Positions 6,112-7,292 of a DNA stretch of 7,292 nucleotides are shown one piece after another. The notes beneath the pieces are model-generated. The model saw only the letters and a program-made list of their open reading frames with translations. It was not told where the DNA came from and did no database searches. The translations under genes were made by a program, and so were the position numbers. The stretch is from an uncultured Pseudomonadota bacterium (GTDB lineage Bacteria; Pseudomonadota; Gammaproteobacteria; Steroidobacterales; Steroidobacteraceae). The number at the start of each line of letters is the position of its first letter. The first letter of the stretch is position 1. The stretch lies in contig CAITAM010000234.1 of NCBI GenBank assembly GCA_903890265.1, forward strand, positions 1 through 7,292, read 5' to 3'.

Positions 6112-7292
6112 ATGAGCATTCTTCTCGACAAACACAGCCGCGTGATCTGCCAGGGATTCACCGGCAAGCAGGGCACGTTCCATTCCGAGCAGTGCCTCGC
6201 CTACGGCACCAAGCTGGTCGGCGGCGTGACGCCCGGCCGTGGCGGGCAGACCCACCTCGGACTGCCGGTATTCGACACGGCGCGCGATGCCGTTCGTGCG
6301 ACTGGCGCTGACGTCAGCATGATCTACGTCCCGGCGGCCGGTGCAGCCGATGCGATTCTCGAGGCCGCCGATGCGGGCATCGAACTCATCGTCTGTATCA
6401 CCGAGGGGATCCCGGTCAACGACATGGTGCGCGTCAAAGAGGCGCTCAAAGAGTACCCGTGCCGGCTCGTCGGCCCGAACTGCCCGGGCGTGATTACGCC
6501 GGGGCAGGCCAAGGTAGGCATCATGCCCGGGTTCATTCACTCGCCGGGCAAGGTAGGAATCGTCTCGCGCTCAGGAACGCTGACCTACGAGGCGGTCTTT
6601 CAGACGACCCGGCTGGGGCTCGGACAAAGCACCTGCGTCGGTATCGGCGGCGACCCGGTTCGCGGCCTGAATTTCGTGGACGTACTCGCCCTGTTCGAGG
6701 CGGACCCGGCGACGGAAGGCATCATCATGGTCGGCGAAATCGGCGGTGCCGACGAGGAAGCCGGCGCGGAATTCATTCATCGCCACGTGACCAAGCCCGT
6801 GGTGGCCTACATCGCCGGTGTCACGGCGCCCCCTGGCAAGCGGATGGGTCATGCCGGTGCGGTCATCAGCGGCGGCAAGGGCACGGCGGCGGACAAGTTC
6901 GCGGCACTCGAGAAGGCGCGCGTGTCGGTCGTTCATTCGCCGGCTGAACTCGGCACCGCGATGGCGGCGGCACTGAATCGCCGGGCGTCGCGCAAGAGCG
7001 GCAAGTCCAAGGCAGCCGGTAAGGCGAAAGCCGTGGCGAAGAAGGCTGCCAGCGTTGTCGCCAGGCCGAAGGCCGGTTCGCGCGCAAAGGCAGCGCCCGC
7101 GAAGGCCAAGGTGGCAGTGAAGGCCAAGGTGGCAGTGAAGGCGCCGGCCAAGGTCAAGGCCAAGGTCAAGGCCAAGGCCAAGGCCAAGGCCAAGGCGAAA
7201 GTCTCGGGCAAGGCCGCCAAAGGCGTCGCGAAGACCGGTAAGAAAGGCGCCGCACGGGCTGCCCGGCGGGGGACTGCGAAGGCGAAGCGCAC
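6112..7292 (+). CDS. sucD: SucD, succinyl-CoA synthetase alpha subunit with Lys/Ala-rich C-terminal tail (3' partial)
   Basis: SucD binds CoA and carries the catalytic phosphohistidine of succinyl-CoA synthetase. Residues 1 to about 288 are a full, canonical subunit. They include the CoA-binding GFTGKQGTFH (15-24), GPNCPGVITPG (121-131), SRSGTLTYEAV (152-162), GIGGDPV (177-183), and KRMGHAGAVISGGKGT with active-site His247. E. coli SucD stops at 289 residues. Here the frame stays open to the window edge, codon 393 plus two bases. Residues 291-393 contain about 30 Lys and 8 Arg, much Ala and Val, and no Asp or Glu. The tail resembles the disordered DNA-binding tails of bacterial H1-like proteins such as AlgP. 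No ATG occurs after M284, so a separate tail gene is unlikely. A GGA ribosome site lies eight bases before the start. The function of the tail is unknown. Confidence 0.95.
   Translation, partial: MSILLDKHSRVICQGFTGKQGTFHSEQCLAYGTKLVGGVTPGRGGQTHLGLPVFDTARDAVRATGADVSMIYVPAAGAADAILEAADAGIELIVCITEGIPVNDMVRVKEALKEYPCRLVGPNCPGVITPGQAKVGIMPGFIHSPGKVGIVSRSGTLTYEAVFQTTRLGLGQSTCVGIGGDPVRGLNFVDVLALFEADPATEGIIMVGEIGGADEEAGAEFIHRHVTKPVVAYIAGVTAPPGKRMGHAGAVISGGKGTAADKFAALEKARVSVVHSPAELGTAMAAALNRRASRKSGKSKAAGKAKAVAKKAASVVARPKAGSRAKAAPAKAKVAVKAKVAVKAPAKVKAKVKAKAKAKAKAKVSGKAAKGVAKTGKKGAARAARRGTAKAKR
7102..7137 (+). repeat. two exact 18-bp tandem repeats in the sucD tail
   Basis: The unit AAGGCCAAGGTGGCAGTG occurs twice back to back (7102-7119 and 7120-7137). 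It encodes KAKVAV in frame with sucD. Perfect identity, including synonymous positions, suggests a recent duplication by slippage or unequal exchange. Confidence 0.9.
7147..7200 (+). repeat. hexanucleotide array encoding (Ala/Val)-Lys dipeptides
   Basis: Eight consecutive units of GCCAAG or GTCAAG (7147-7194), followed by a degenerate unit GCGAAA, encode alternating Ala/Val and Lys at residues 346-363 of SucD. A six-base unit keeps the reading frame whenever copies are gained or lost, so tail length could vary between strains without inactivating the protein. Confidence 0.9.

Noticed and set aside
5653..6540. Open frame of 295 codons on the minus strand over sucC and sucD
   Set aside because: It is antisense to two conserved catalytic genes, with no domain or ribosome site to support it.
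6459..6947. Plus-strand frame of 162 codons inside sucD
   Set aside because: It is an Arg/Gly-rich alternate frame within the SucD catalytic domain; the true frame carries all the family motifs.
7102..7200. Short direct repeats considered as a CRISPR-like array
   Set aside because: The units are 6 and 18 bases with no unique spacers, and they are in frame with the sucD coding sequence.
6933..7292. Leu/Ala/Phe-rich frame on the minus strand opposite the sucD tail
   Set aside because: Its hydrophobic repeats are simply the complement of the Lys/Ala codon array. The plus-strand reading continues a known gene in frame.

Overview
The window is GC-rich chromosomal DNA from a proteobacterium. It holds one end of a type IV pilus (T4P) locus next to the succinyl-CoA synthetase operon. 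The proteins resemble gammaproteobacterial families: PilS and PilR look like those of Pseudomonas, and SucC and SucD look like those of E. coli. From memory, pilR-pilS lying beside sucC-sucD with two tandem pilin genes is an arrangement of Xanthomonadales and relatives. I therefore infer a Xanthomonadales- or Nevskiales-like gammaproteobacterium; no species can be named.

Layout, left half (all on the minus strand, so transcription runs right to left): pilS (sensor kinase, 4749-3139), pilR (NtrC-type regulator, 3088-1703), a 248-base regulatory gap, pilA copy 2 (1454-969), a strong intrinsic terminator, pilA copy 1 (803-318), a weak hairpin, and the first 35 codons of pilB (105-1), which leaves the window. 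Right half (plus strand): sucC (4901-6076) and sucD (6112 to beyond the window end). A 151-base divergent gap separates pilS from sucC.

The pilus genes form a readable control circuit. PilS is a membrane histidine kinase and PilR its sigma-54 activator. A textbook sigma-54 promoter (-24/-12) lies ahead of pilA copy 2. About 100 bases further upstream is a cluster of TGACGT-type inverted repeats, in the place and with the size expected of NtrC-family enhancer sites. The second pilin gene has only a near match to this promoter, with its spacer one base short, and a terminator insulates it from the first.

The most unusual feature is sucD. After a complete, well conserved catalytic body of about 288 residues, the reading frame continues without a stop for at least 105 more codons. 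These encode a Lys/Ala-rich tail with no acidic residues, like the tails of bacterial histone-H1-like proteins, built partly from tandem DNA repeats. The other genes look intact and ordinary for their families.
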